Below, in pieces: positions 45,968 to 59,617 of a stretch of DNA of 64,000 bases; positions within the stretch are counted from its first letter, which is position 1; each line of letters starts with the position of its first letter. Source of the DNA: Myotis daubentonii (Eukaryota > Chordata > Mammalia > Chiroptera > Vespertilionidae); contig NC_081844.1 of assembly GCF_963259705.1 (NCBI RefSeq), forward strand, positions 14,431,715 to 14,495,714. Reading direction: 5' to 3'. A program made the translations under genes and the position numbers. The notes under the pieces are model-generated. The model had not been told where the DNA came from, did not search any database, and saw nothing but the letters and a program-made list of their open reading frames with translations.

Positions 45968-46599
45968 GCCTTACCCACACCTATCAAATAAGAACCTCTG
46001 AGCCTAATGTCAGGCATGAATATATGTTTAAATTTCTACAGGTGATTTGTTTGCACACCACCAATTTAGGACATTACCTTGAAGGATGCTTATATTTTTA
46101 CCCAGTTATTTAATTTTGGGATCATATTCCTGTTTCCAAAATAAGCTGTAAGAATTATTATTTTTTCAAATATAAACTGTTTATATGGCACTAAAAACTG
46201 ATCTAACTTATTTTCATTGAGGTGGCTAAAGTGATCACTAATGTGTTATCCTATATATATGCATAGATCTAGTTAATATCAGCCTAAAACACATAAGTGT
46301 AGAAATAGCACATCTGCATTATAATGATTTTCCCAGAACAACAGAGGAACTTCCCTACGTTAGGAAACCAAGGTCAGAAACAATGGTCAGTCAGGGAAAA
46401 TGCCTCAGTCCCATCATTTACATTAGAGTTTTGTAGCCTGAAATAACACCTCCTATTAATTCTTTCCTTGATTCTGTTTTCTTTATTAAATCCTTTTGAA
46501 AGGCTGCAATTTCATCTCATGAGACATTGTGAGGACATGCTTGGCACACGAGTGACACTGAGAGTCATAATGGGTACATAAATAGAAAAGTACATTTAA

Positions 46600-46770
46600 T
46601 ATACAGACACAGAGGTGGGTGCTTTATATGTATTACCCCATGAAATCCTTGCAACTATTCTGTTACAGACACTATTCTGTTATTTTTAAGATGATGAAAT
46701 TGTGAGTCAGAGATATTAAGTCATTTGCCTCAGGTCACATAGTTATTGAGTGGTCAGTACCATGGTTTTA
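46600..46770 (-). mobile_element. MIR SINE fragment
   Basis: GTGCTTTATATGTATTACCC through CATTTGCCTCAGGTCACATA is a reverse-complement MIR. Confidence 0.75.
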
Positions 46771-47399
46771 GTTTCCCCAGAGTCTTTGGCTATCTCAAAC
46801 TTCTGCCTGGTAAGTCAGGAGGTTAGAGAGATGGCTCCATCAGCCACTGAGAGAGCCTATAGGATGGGGAAACAAGTTTTTTACATCCCCACAGCAATTA
46901 CATTTGCTTTACAATATCTATAAGGGGTGATAGACAGGGAGGTTCTGTGGGGCACAATTAATTTGAAAAGGATTTAATGAATTACTCAGACTGGGAACAT
47001 AGAATCGTGGGATAGAAAAATCCATCTACTGTAGTTATGCCTCAGATTATCCATTGAGCTGAAAAGGTGAAGGAGATTCCAACTGCCACCAGGAGTGGCA
47101 GTCCTTGCAACAATGGCAGCGCCAATAGGTGACAGGCAAAATAATGAAGGGGCAAGTTAGCAAAAACCACATTCCAGAGGAAGTCTGTATATATTTACTT
47201 AATACCAGTAGTTCTGTTAAATGCATGATCATTTGTCATTTTTTTTTTATTATTAAGAAATGACCATTTGGAAGAATACATTGATCATTGCCTCCTTGAA
47301 ATTCTTCAGTCCACACAGTTATAATACATGTGTAGATTGGTGATATTTATTTTGAAAAATAGTAAATTGCACAAGAAAGATAGGGAATCTAAAGAGACA

Positions 47400-47480
47400 A
47401 ATTTGGTCTGAGTCTTGGTGCTCCCACCTACTTGCTGTGTGACTTTAAAAAATCACTCGATCTTTCTGAGCTTGAGATTT
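47400..47480 (+). mobile_element. MIR SINE fragment
   Basis: CCCACCTACTTGCTGTGTGA followed by a degraded core and TCTGAGCTTGAGATTTC. Confidence 0.65.
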
Positions 47481-47539
47481 CATTTTGTTTTGTTTTCATT
47501 TGGAAGATGGTTATAGTTACAAAAATAACACATAATACT

Positions 47540-47650
47540 GTGCATTATGGAGCTCTTTTAGGTGCTTTTCATGGATTAATTCATGTAATATTCATAATAT
47601 CCTTATAAGGTTGATCTCATTATTATTTTTATAAGTGACAAAGCCAGGGT
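47540..47650 (-). mobile_element. MIR SINE fragment
   Basis: TTAGGTGCTTTTCATGGATT and TTCATAATATCCTTATAAGG resemble the inverted MIR 3' end. Confidence 0.5.
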
Positions 47651-48009
47651 TAAAATCTAAGCAGACTCCTTCAAAACTTAACTACTCTCCCATACCAACT
47701 ACCTACATGCTTATATGATTTGGTTTATGTAATTATTAGGAAAGATAATATGCCTTAAAATAATAAAAAACAGTGGATTCCTTTTGGTAAAAGAATCTAA
47801 TGGGTGTCTTCCCTGCCTCAGCCCCATCTCATCCCCATCTTCAAAAAGGAGTAGGTTGCTGTGGGTTGATTAGTTTCAAGAATAATGGTTGACTTTAATT
47901 GTCTGAAAGTAGGACCATAGGGAGGATAAAAGGGGTGTATAAGTACGTCTGTTTTAGGGGGAAATCGCACTTTTTCTTGCTGGTTGGCATTTTCTGGGGT
48001 AGCATTTTT

Positions 48010-48220
48010 AAAAAAATATATTTTATTGATTTTTTACAGAAAGGAAGGGAGAGAGATAGTTAGAAACATCGATGAGAGAGAAACATCGATTCAGCTGCCT
48101 CCTGCATACTCCCTACTGGGGATGTGCCCGCAACCAACATGCCCTTGACCAGAATAGAACCTGGGACCTTTCAGTCCACAGGCTGATGCTCTATCCACTG
48201 AGCCAAACCCGTTAGGGTGG
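48010..48220 (-). mobile_element. Ves SINE with target-site duplication
   Basis: Near-consensus Ves in reverse, ending GAGCCAAACCCGTTAGGGTG. It is flanked by GGGGTAGCATTTTT at 47996-48009 and 48221-48234 (14 bp, perfect). Confidence 0.95.
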
Positions 48221-48234
48221 GGGGTAGCATTTTT

Positions 48235-48399
48235 TTATATCACAGAAATTGAATGAAGAAAATAACTATGTTTTGTGACACATCAAATGTGCTTAAATTA
48301 CAACAAAACTAAAATATACATATGTGCACTGTGTACACTACATATATATACTATAGTATAATAAGATATACTTAAGCATATAAACATTGCTTCATATAG

Positions 48400-48445
<46 letters not shown>

Positions 48446-49091
48446 AACTACACATATCAAAATGTTAACAGTAATTATTTCTCAAATTTGGGTAGCAAAT
48501 AATTTTTTGAATGTTTTACTGTATTTTTCAAATTTTCTAAAGTAAATGTGAATCACTATTTAAATCAAGAGGAGATATATTTTAAAAAAGGGTCAATCAT
48601 AAATAAAAATAACTTGCATTTTTAAAGAAACAATTGGTCTGATATACCACTACTTAAACTTCAGCCTCTGGGTAAGATTGTCAGTTTTTATTTTATTTCT
48701 TCCTTCAACTTCCCTGTGGGCTTTTAAGACAAAGCCCACTCTTACAAGACAAAGTTCAAATATTGAACATTCTCAAATCATTCAGGTGTGCCTATATTCC
48801 ACAGAACATAGTCCTACCATAGATGCTAATGTGTTCATATTTGTTCAGGTCTCCTGCCATTCTTAACTGATTTTAAGACTCCCTGTAAATAGTTCATTGT
48901 AATGTTGTAATTGATGTGAAATAAGCCATAGTCTGCAGCATCTACACTGTTAAATCCATATTGAGTAGTGTGTGCCCATGTCTGTATGGAGCAAGGGGCA
49001 GGAAGATCTCCTTGGGGTAAGTGGGGAGGAGTTGCATTAGGGAAAGGAGGAGGGTGTGCAAAGGCATCCTTGGTAGGAAGACTAGATTATT
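48235..49091. other. No gene; (TA)n
   Basis: A (TA)n run occupies 48,404-48,441. The remaining sequence is AT-rich and unassigned. Confidence 0.5.
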
Positions 49092-49105
49092 GCTTATTAG
49101 ATTTA

Positions 49106-49159
49106 TTTATTTATTTATTTTTATTGCTTAAAGTATTACAAAGGGTATTACATATGTGT
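49106..49159 (-). mobile_element. 54-bp 'stub' L1 insertion
   Basis: TTTATTTATTTATTTTTATTG then the CTTAAAGTATTACAAAGGG block is the reverse complement of the last ~45 bp of bat L1 plus its A-rich tail. It is bounded by perfect 14-bp duplications GCTTATTAGATTTA at 49092-49105 and 49160-49173. Confidence 0.93.
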
Positions 49160-49173
49160 GCTTATTAGATTTA

Positions 49174-49177
49174 AACA

Positions 49178-49221
<44 letters not shown>

Positions 49222-50374
49222 CACGTTGTCATATGTGACTGATCAAGAAAATTATCCCTTCTAAGAGAGTTGCATAAAAATAATTAAAACATTGAACTTG
49301 AATCCTGACCTGCAACACTAGGCAACAAGGAATTAGATGTGTGTGTAAAATCTTAATTTTTCTATAAGTGGGGCAATATAGACGATGAGAGTGTGGCTGG
49401 GCACTTGTCCCTAGGAAGTCACAAGAGTGAAAAGCAGCTCTGTTTCTGCTGGAAGAGCAAAAAGGAAGGGGCTAGTAGCCAGGGAAATAGGCCAGACTGT
49501 GGATATTAAACCCAAAAAAAGCACAAACACATGTCACCCTGAAAATAGCACTGGCTGGACAAATGGTGGACTGGAAGAGCCTGTTGAGAAAGAAATCACA
49601 CTTTAATTCTCTTCAGCCAGTTGACTTCTGCCATGATTGTAAAAACCACAACAAAGGGAGGAAGGCTTTTTAACTGGGGAGAGAGCCTGTGCAACAAAGG
49701 GCACCCTGGATGAAAGTGGTGCTACTGAGTGTCAGTGGCCTTAATCATTATTCTTCCTTGGGCCCAGGGAGGTATCCCAGGCACCTAATTCTGTCATTCA
49801 AGATTTTCATATGAGAAACACCCCCTGGATTGTTCAGTTGTGAACATAAACAGAAGACCCTGTCTACTGTTCTATGGCCAATACACTATGCTCACTAATC
49901 CAGTGACAGAGAAATCGAACCTGTCCCCTGGTTTTGGTTTGGATGTCATGAGTCCAGGCCCAAGGAGCCCGATGACTGGTCCTCTTTGGACAGTTCTCTG
50001 AGTCCATTTCACTCAGCGTGGTGCTGTCATTCTATCTGCTACGTACTCCACTGCAAGCTAATTACTGTGACACAGAAACCTTGAGAAGGCTTGGGTTCAG
50101 CTGGAAAAGGGACACACAAGGTGGGACCAAGCCCCATAGAGGATATCCTTGACCAGATGGCTGCTGACAAGTGTTTATAAATAATTTCTAATGTAAGGAG
50201 GAAGGAGATGCACATTTTTATATCAGCTTTTTCTTAGGGTATAAAGTGCTTATCAAAAAAACATGACTCTTTTAATTCAACATAGATAAAAAGTCATCTT
50301 TAAAACAATAGAGAGTAATAAAATATTTAATTCCTGGATCGCTCCAAGCTTTTAGATTATTCTTTTTATTCAGA
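49174..50374. other. No gene; (AC)n at its start
   Basis: An (AC)n run of about 46 bp lies at 49,175-49,219. The remainder shows no recognised repeat or exon. Confidence 0.45.
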
Positions 50375-50640
50375 CTTTTAAAAAAAATCGAATTTATTGG
50401 GATGACATTGGTTCACAAAACCATACAGGTTTCAAGTGTACAACTCAACAAATCATCTTGCACTGCCCATCACCCCAAGCAAAGTCTCCTTCTGACCCCA
50501 TTTTCTACCTCTTTTGTCCACCTCACCCCTCTTTCCCTCTAGCTATTGATCATTGTCTGTGTCTATGTGTTTTATACATATATTATTTAAATCCCTTCAC
50601 CTTCTTAAAGCAACTTTCCACCAAATCCAATTTTCACTTG
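50375..50640 (-). mobile_element. L1 3' end (L1MA-type), antisense
   Basis: TTTATTGGGATGACATTGGT and CAGGTTTCAAGTGTACAACT are the reverse complement of a laurasiatherian L1 3' UTR. Confidence 0.8.
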
Positions 50641-51689
50641 GGGAGAGTGTGGAGCACATAGGGAAGTACTCCTATTTAGGAGGAAGGATTCATTTTAAGT
50701 AATCATATAACATTACAAAGATAAGTAATGCATTCATCAGCAAGAGCTAAGCACGTCACAGAGAACAAAGTGAGCTAGCATTTACTTGGGATTATGTAGA
50801 GCATCAGTATGTCTATGTGACCCAGCGTGTGGGCTGCCATTTGAAAGCGTGTCAAATCCATTAAGAATCAGGCAGGGAGGGTTGATTTCTTCTACAATTC
50901 ATCTTCTAGTAGTCATGGTAGTAAGTTGCAACTTAACCTTCTGTGACATTTTAGTACATTTACAGGCATTATGTTCTCACAAAGGATGCTGGATTAGACA
51001 GTTTATGTTTAAATCGATAAAAAGCCGCTTTTGCATTTTTCATAAAGGCAATATCTACATTGAAGGGAATCGGTGCTCTCAACACTACTTCCAGTTGCTA
51101 ACTGTTTTCCAATGGCATGCCTGCTATACTGCCCTGCTTTTTTAGAAATCATCATATATTAAATAGTTTTCAGAACATTAATCTTTTAATGAGGGAAATA
51201 TATGTCTTCTAATTCTTGCCTTATTGTTACGCATATATGCCGTCATCTGTGTGGTTATCACCCTCATGATTACTTCACAGCAACAGATCTCTCTCTGGTT
51301 TTAGTCTTTCTCGTTCCCAAACATGACTGCCCTGAAGAGGAGCGCCACGACAAAAGCATGAGACTGTGCCTGACTCCTAACTGCTCTCGTTGTTTAATGA
51401 TCAATGTGACCTTCTAAATCATGGCCCGTGTCCCAGTAGCTAGATCCCATCAACTGACCTGAACTCATTAACTCAGAAAGAAGCACCTGCCCAACTTCTT
51501 TCAGTGACAGTGCTCTGGAATCGCATCATTCCATGGCTTTCCAGACTAAGCTGATGCACTGCCTAGTTGAAAACTCCAACCTTGAGCTCGGCTGAAAGCT
51601 CCAGGCATACAATCTATAACTTCACTTAGAAGTTGTGGAAGCTCACACTCAATGTGACTGGAGTTGAGCTGTAGCTATTCCCTCAAACC
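50641..51689. other. No gene seen
   Basis: Unique-looking sequence. 50,990-51,130 is unusually free of repeat signatures. No open frame with a recognisable domain. Confidence 0.4.
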
Positions 51690-52490
51690 TGCCTCCTTCG
51701 GCGTAACTGAGTCAGTAAATGGCTCTCCTATAACCCAGCCAGGGTTCAAGCTGGAAGCCTGAGACTCAAATTTGACCACTCCCTCTCCCTCCTTTCTCAC
51801 ATCCAGTTAAAAAACAAGTCATGTGGGTCCTGACTTCAAATGCATCTCAAAATTATACACTGCTCTCTATCACCTTTGTCACCAAGTTAAGTCACCTCAA
51901 TTACAAAAACATCCTAACCAGCCTCCTTGCGCATATATGGTTTGCTCTCCAGCAGGTTTCCACATAGCAGGCAAAGTGGTCTTTGTAAACATAATCTGAT
52001 CAGGGAGGTATTCCCTTGATTAAACCCCTCAGTGGGTTCCCACTGTGCTTAGGTCCACGAGGGCTTGGGCATCTGAGAACTGACTATTTCTCTTCATCTC
52101 GCACCATTCTCTCTCATAGCCACTACGTCCTGCCACACTGGCCTTATTTTAGCTTCTCAAATGCATCAGCTCTTTCCCACTTCAGGGACTGTGAAAGTGA
52201 CACTACAGTCGGCGGAAACACTCATCTACACATTGAGTTGACAGCTAGTCAACTCCCACTTACTCTTTATGTTTCAGTTCAAATGTCTTTCTTAACGTGC
52301 CTTCCTCTAATGCACTAATATAAACTAACATTTATCACAGTCTTTACCTTTGTATTGATTTGTGTGAGCCTTTGTTGCTTTGTTGATTGACTCCTCTTAT
52401 AAGCTATGTTTTGGGAAGTCAGAATCCATGTCTGTTTTGCTATTTAACTTATCTCAGAGGTCTGGCACTATTTTTAAGCATCTTTTATAA
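51690..52490 (+). mobile_element. L2 LINE 3' region
   Basis: Successive L2-like blocks appear in order: GTGGTCTTTGTAAACATAAT, AACCCCTCAGTGGGTTCCCA, TTCAGTTCAAATGTCTTTCT, GTCTGGCACTATTTTTAAGC. Old and non-coding. Confidence 0.75.
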
Positions 52491-52519
52491 AAGGTTAACT
52501 CATTAAAGAATTATCAAGT

Positions 52520-52730
52520 TAGCCTGGCCAGTGTGGCTCAGTGGTTGAGTGTGTTGAGTGTGGACCTATGAACCAGAAGGTCATGGTTTGCAGAGCATAT
52601 GCCTGGGTTGCGGGCTCAATCCCTAGTAAGGGGCATGCAGGAGGCAGCCAATCAGTGATTCTCTCTCATCATTGATGTTTCTATCTCCCTCTCCCTTCTT
52701 CTCTGAAATCAATAAAAACATTTTTTAAAA
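52520..52730 (+). mobile_element. Ves SINE
   Basis: GCCTGGCCAGTGTGGCTCAG head with a short internal duplication (GAGTGTGTTGAGTGTGGACC). The flanks GAATTATCAAGTTA / GAATTATAAAGTTA suggest the target duplication. Confidence 0.9.
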
Positions 52731-52734
52731 GAAT

Positions 52735-54024
52735 TATAAAGTTAAATAGACTACAAGGAACTAGCCCATGGACAATCTGTGTGGCTTTTGCAGGGGGAAA
52801 AAATTCTCTTCTCACCCAACCTTCCAAACTCCACAGATCAGGGGCACAGCAGGATTCTTGATGATTTATACAAACTCAGCTTGGGAGCGCCAGACCTCCT
52901 TCTTCCCTTGGCCCCACTCTTAAATAATATGAACATTTTCTTATTAAAAAGGAAAAGAGCATCTAAGGTATTTTATTCTGAATATTTGTTCAGTGAAGAG
53001 AAGTTTACACAGCTTGTGGAGAATTATTCAGCAGGAAATTAAACCTCCGTAATTCTGAATTTTCACTTTGCTTTCAATTGGCAGAGCATCCTGGCAAACC
53101 ACCCTCCTCTCTAGAACATTCATAATACCACATCCGCCACCAAAATGTGCTTTCGGAGCCAAATCACAAACTAGGTTAGACAAGACAGCTTTCTGGAGGC
53201 CTGAGATACGAGGTGGTAGATAGGTTATGAACACACCATTCAGTCATGGCCAGCAATTAACACCTAAGTTTTGCATAGTAATTTGAAGATTGCAAAATAA
53301 CTAACATAGGATGGTGGATTAACAGAGAAAGTGCTCTTATTTTATCTAAGTGAATAGATTATCTGATTTGAGCCTCCCAGCCATTTTATGAGACTGATCC
53401 AGTAGCTCCATTTTACTGATGAGATAGATAAAGAGGTTGAAATGACTCACCTCGTGTCTCACAACTAGTCCCCCAGTTGCAGAACTCAAAATTAGAGCTT
53501 TTGACAAATATTTTTGTATTATTTCATGGTGCTTCTATTCACCAGGAATCTGGCTACGTGGCTGTTTCATTTAGAGAAGAATTGACTTCACCCAGAAACT
53601 AAACAGCTGCCATAGAGAGAGAGTTTGTATGTTAAACAAACAAATCAATAACCTGATTCTTTTTGTACTAAGGAGAACCAAATTGATTTTTATTTTATTT
53701 TCACTTTGCATCATTTAACAAAGGAAAAGCAATTTTTAAAAAAAGAAATCGCAACTGGACTAGAAGACCTTGGGGGCTTTTGTACACCGAATAATAAGAC
53801 AATTGTTCATCTTATTTTATTATAGGTAAACATAGTGCATTTCACTCATTATTTTTTAATGAGTGCATTTAGAAAGAAAAAATTACTGTGCCAATTAAAT
53901 AAGGACAAATCAATGATAAGATAAATCCCAATTCAAAGGTGTTTTTTAAATCTAAATGTGCATTTAGAATTTATGAAATATACAAGAAAATTTAGATCCC
54001 CATGATAAGGAAATTATTATCCCT
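52735..54024. other. No gene; one MIR
   Basis: An antisense MIR lies at about 53,350-53,500. The remainder up to the target duplication of the RTF1 composite is unassigned. Confidence 0.45.
53350..53500 (-). mobile_element. MIR SINE fragment
   Basis: TGAGCCTCCCAGCCATTTTA then CCATTTTACTGATGAGATAG resembles inverted MIR. Confidence 0.7.
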
Positions 54025-54037
54025 CAGATATATCTTT
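54025..54037. repeat. Target-site duplication of the RTF1 composite, left copy
   Basis: CAGATATATCTTT, identical to 59074-59086. Read on the minus strand it begins AAAGATATA, as expected after L1-endonuclease cleavage, and directly follows the A-rich tail. Confidence 0.85.
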
Positions 54038-54271
54038 CTTTTATTTAGGCTGATCTTAATGTTTATTTATGTTTAAGTTGTGCACTGATATTACAAAAAA
54101 CCCCACCCTATATAACAAAGCATAATAATGAAATGAATACTTGTGCACTCTATTTAGAGTCTCTCTTCCCAGTTTCTACTGCTGCTCCCACCCAAAGAGG
54201 GCACATCAAAGGAAGAGGAAAGGCGGGACACTGATGGGCATGCAGGGTCAGAAGCAGCAGGCTGGGTGAGC
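54038..54271 (-). other. RTF1 retrocopy 3' UTR, polyadenylation signal and A-rich tail
   Basis: On the minus strand, 3' UTR follows the stop at 54272. An AATAAA lies at 54067-54062, and about 15 bases later an eroded tail (TAAATAAAAG, 54047-54038) abuts the 13-bp direct repeat. This is the expected 3' end of a processed retrocopy. Confidence 0.8.
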
Positions 54272-56878
<2,607 letters not shown>

Positions 56879-56892
56879 AATTCCCCTCTTTA

Positions 56893-57604
56893 TTTTTTAA
56901 ATGACAGCGCATGTAAATCAGAGGCCTGAACCCTCACCCCTTCTGAGGGAGGTCTCCTGCCCCCATGGCTGCTTCGCTTCCCACGCCCAGCTCAGATCGG
57001 GACCCAGGTAAAGACAGAGACTGGCTGACAGCAGCTGCCCTCTCACTGCAACAGGACTTGTTTCCGATTTCTACCTTGGACCACAGGGAAAGGGGCAGCT
57101 GAAGGAAAGGGCTGTGTCAGGCTGCTGCCTTCTTCCCTTTCTTCTCCCTCTTTTTTCTAAACACTTCCATGCCTTGTAGTTCTTTTGCTTTCTCTTCTTT
57201 TTCTCTCTACTACCCTCCATCTCTGCCTCCTCCTCCTCCTCCCCGGTATCATCCATATCAGCTGACCCAGAGGGCACAGCTGACTCCTCCCCAGACATCG
57301 ACACCACCATCAAGCACGGCCCTGATGGACCCATGATCCAGCCCTTTAACGTGCTGACACTTCGGGAAGCCCATCGCCAGTGACGCCGCCCGCTAGACAG
57401 ATCAACAAGGACAACCAAACCAGCAACTTGAGGACAGCTGAAATCGACTGAAGAGGCCAGCAACCTTCTACAAGGCTCTGTGTGCACTCCATCCACTATG
57501 CTTATTGCTATGCTTGCTGTCATTGCTTGTCAGTCTTCTTCCGAGTCTTAAACAACCCAATCCAAGAGGTGGCCGCTGATTTACACGCGCTGTCATTTAA
57601 AAAA
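56893..57604. other. Central piece between two divergent ERV 3' ends
   Basis: The outer edges (56893-56926 and 57571-57604) are inverted copies of the same 34-bp sequence containing ATGACAGCGCRTGTAAATCAG. Between them, a plus-strand frame near 57,390-57,551 ends at TAA (57549) and vaguely resembles the start of a betaretroviral env, cut short by a deletion. A minus-strand open frame (57,523-57,071) has an acidic run followed by a lysine/arginine-rich run, and I do not recognise it. No complete viral gene is present. Confidence 0.4.
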
Positions 57605-58640
57605 CATATTTGCCAATGACATATCTGATAAGGGCCTAATCTCCAAAATTTATAGGGAACTCATACAACTTAACAAAAGAAAGATAAACAATCCAATCAA
57701 AAAATGGGCAAAGGACCTAAATAGACACCTTTCAAAAGAGGACATCCAGAAAGCCAAGAGACATATGAAAACATGCTCAAAGTCACTAATCATCCGAGAG
57801 ATGCAAATCAAAACAGCAATGAGGTACCATCTCACACCTGTCAGACTGGCTATCATCAACAAATCAACAAACGACAAGTGCTGGAGAGGATGTGGAGAAA
57901 AAGGAACACTTGTGCACTGCTGGTGGGAATGCAGACTGGTGCAGCCACTATGGAAGACAGTATGGAGTTTCCTTAAAAAACTGAAAATGGAACTCCCATT
58001 TGACCCTGTGATCCCACTTCTAGGAATATATCCCAAGAAACCAGAAACACCAATCAGAAAGGATATATGCACCCCTATGTTCATAGCAGCACAATTCACC
58101 ATAGCTAAGATCTGGAAACAGCCTAAGTGCCCATCAGTAGATGAATGGATTAGAAAACTGTGGTACATCTACACGATGGAATACTATGCTGCTGTAAAAA
58201 GGAAGGAACTCTTACCATTTGCAACGTCATGGATGGAACTGGAGAGCATTATGCTAAGTGAAATAAGCCAGTCAATAAAGGAAAAACACCACATGATCTC
58301 ACTCATTCATGGACAATAGAGACCATTATAAACTTTTGAACAATAATAGATACAGAGGCAGAGCTGCCTCAAACAGATTGTCAAACTGCAACGGGAAGGC
58401 CGGGGAGGGTTGGGGGGCAGGAGGTAGGGGGGTAAGAGATCAACTAAAGGACTTGTATGCATGCATATAAGCATAACCAATGGACATAAGACACTGGGTG
58501 ATAGGGGAGGCTAGGGGACTGTCTAGGGCGGGGGGATAAAATGGATACATATGTAATACCCTTTGTAATACTTTAAGCAATAAAAAAAAAATTCACTTAC
58601 ATTTTACATGCAAAAAAAAAAAAATAAAATAAATAAAAAA
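57605..58640 (+). mobile_element. 5'-truncated bat L1 inserted in ERV copy B
   Basis: Starts in the L1 ORF2 end region. A 184-codon frame (57,765-58,319) carries the C-terminal ORF2 zinc-finger-like [16 protein letters not shown] and the [15 protein letters not shown] and [17 protein letters not shown] motifs. A GGGGAGGG-rich 3' UTR, a TTTGTAATACTTTAAGCAAT terminus and an A-rich tail follow. This 3' terminus is the source sequence for the L1 tails at 20,289 and 49,106. It splits the A-run of ERV copy B. Confidence 0.85.
57765..58319 (+). pseudogene. L1 ORF2 C-terminal fragment
   Basis: Only the last ~180 residues of the ORF2 protein are present: the cysteine-rich C-terminal segment and tail. 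Endonuclease and reverse transcriptase domains are missing through 5' truncation, so it cannot be active. The reading frame is still open, suggesting modest age. Confidence 0.85.
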
Positions 58641-58657
58641 TAAAAATGGGGGGAATT

Positions 58658-59073
58658 TGCCGGAAGCCGGTCCACCCCCCGCCGCCTGACACAGTCGCTG
58701 CAGGGAAGAAACATCTGCACAGCATACGTTTCAAGGGACCTGGCGTATATGGCACACTGTTCCTTTTTAAATATATTTTTTATTGATTTTTTACAGAGAG
58801 GAAGGGAGAGGGATAGAGAGTTAGAAACATCGATGAGCGAGAAACATCGATCAGCTGCCTCCTGCACACCTCCCACTGGGGATGTGCCCGCAACCAAGGT
58901 ACATGCCCTTGACTGGAATCGAATCGGGGACCCTTTGGTCCACAGGCTGATGCTCTATCCACTGAGCCAAACCGGTCAGGGCATGGCATACTGTTCTTAA
59001 TATGTTTGCTCCCCTTCTTAGCGCTATACCAAGGTCACCTCTCCGAGAAAGGTTGCTTCCCCAAGTGAGGATC
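58658..59073 (+). mobile_element. Class II ERV LTR 'B', inverted relative to LTR A, 3' truncated
   Basis: Starts TGCCGGAAGCCGGTCCA after a GGGGGGAATT purine tract. It aligns with the first ~200 bp of LTR A (for example CATCTGCAC, GTTTCAAGGGACCTGG and CTGTTCTTAATATGTTTGCT), with roughly a quarter of bases different by eye. It is split by a Ves and stops at 59073, exactly where the 13-bp direct repeat begins. Confidence 0.8.
58763..58984 (-). mobile_element. Ves SINE inside LTR B
   Basis: Near-consensus inverted Ves ending GAGCCAAACCGGTCAGGGCA, flanked by GGCACACTGTTC / GGCATACTGTTC (58,751 and 58,985). Confidence 0.93.
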
Positions 59074-59086
59074 CAGATATATCTTT
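59074..59086. repeat. Target-site duplication of the RTF1 composite, right copy
   Basis: CAGATATATCTTT, identical to 54025-54037. Confidence 0.85.
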
Positions 59087-59229
59087 AGATATTCATTTTT
59101 TCTTTCTATTCCTTCTGCTAAAATCCTAATTAAGCCTTCATCATCTTTTGCCTGGTCTATTAATATGGAAAACCTATTGCTTTTCCCATCTCGTTTCTCC
59201 TCCCTCAGTCCATCCTCAGTATTACTGTC

Positions 59230-59420
59230 AGAGTATTCTTTCTATGTCAATGACTTTCACAACTTAGACTGATTGATTTCCTACCTACAGGATTAAATTT
59301 AAACTCCTTAAGTGAGCATCCAAGGCACTTTACATCAGTCCAACTACTATCTTTGTAGCTTTATCTCTCCTCACATCTCACGTGTACTTTACCCACATAC
59401 TTAGCTTCTCTCCATTCTCT
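59230..59420 (+). mobile_element. L2 LINE fragment
   Basis: TTTCCTACCTACAGGATTAA, AACTCCTTAAGTGAGCATCC and CAAGGCACTTTACATCAGTC fit the L2 3' region. Confidence 0.7.
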
Positions 59421-59426
59421 AAGCAC

Positions 59427-59617
59427 ATCATACATATGGAGGCAAACATTCTCCATTCACACAACACATTTGGAAGTGAACATTCTCAGTTTGCAACACA
59501 CAAACAGAGGTAAACATTTTTCATTCACACCTACACATAGAGGTAAATCTTTCAAGCACACTATGCATCAGAGTTGAACAGTCTTCATTCACACCACATA
59601 CATAGAGGTGAACATTC
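59427..59617. repeat. Diverged ~31-38 bp minisatellite, 5-6 copies
   Basis: Repeated unit of the form ACACATAGAGGTRAACATTC-TTCATTCACAC. Recognisable units occur near 59,427, 59,462, 59,499, 59,532, 59,563 and 59,600. Copies are well diverged. Confidence 0.75.

Larger units (their letters stand above)
45968..48009. other. No gene; several MIR remnants
   Basis: Antisense MIR at about 46,600-46,770, sense MIR at about 47,400-47,480, antisense MIR at about 47,540-47,650. The rest is unassigned. Confidence 0.5.

Noticed and set aside
57765..58319. Independent zinc-finger-like gene ([16 protein letters not shown])
   Set aside because: It is the C-terminal end of L1 ORF2 in a truncated L1 with the standard 3' UTR and tail.
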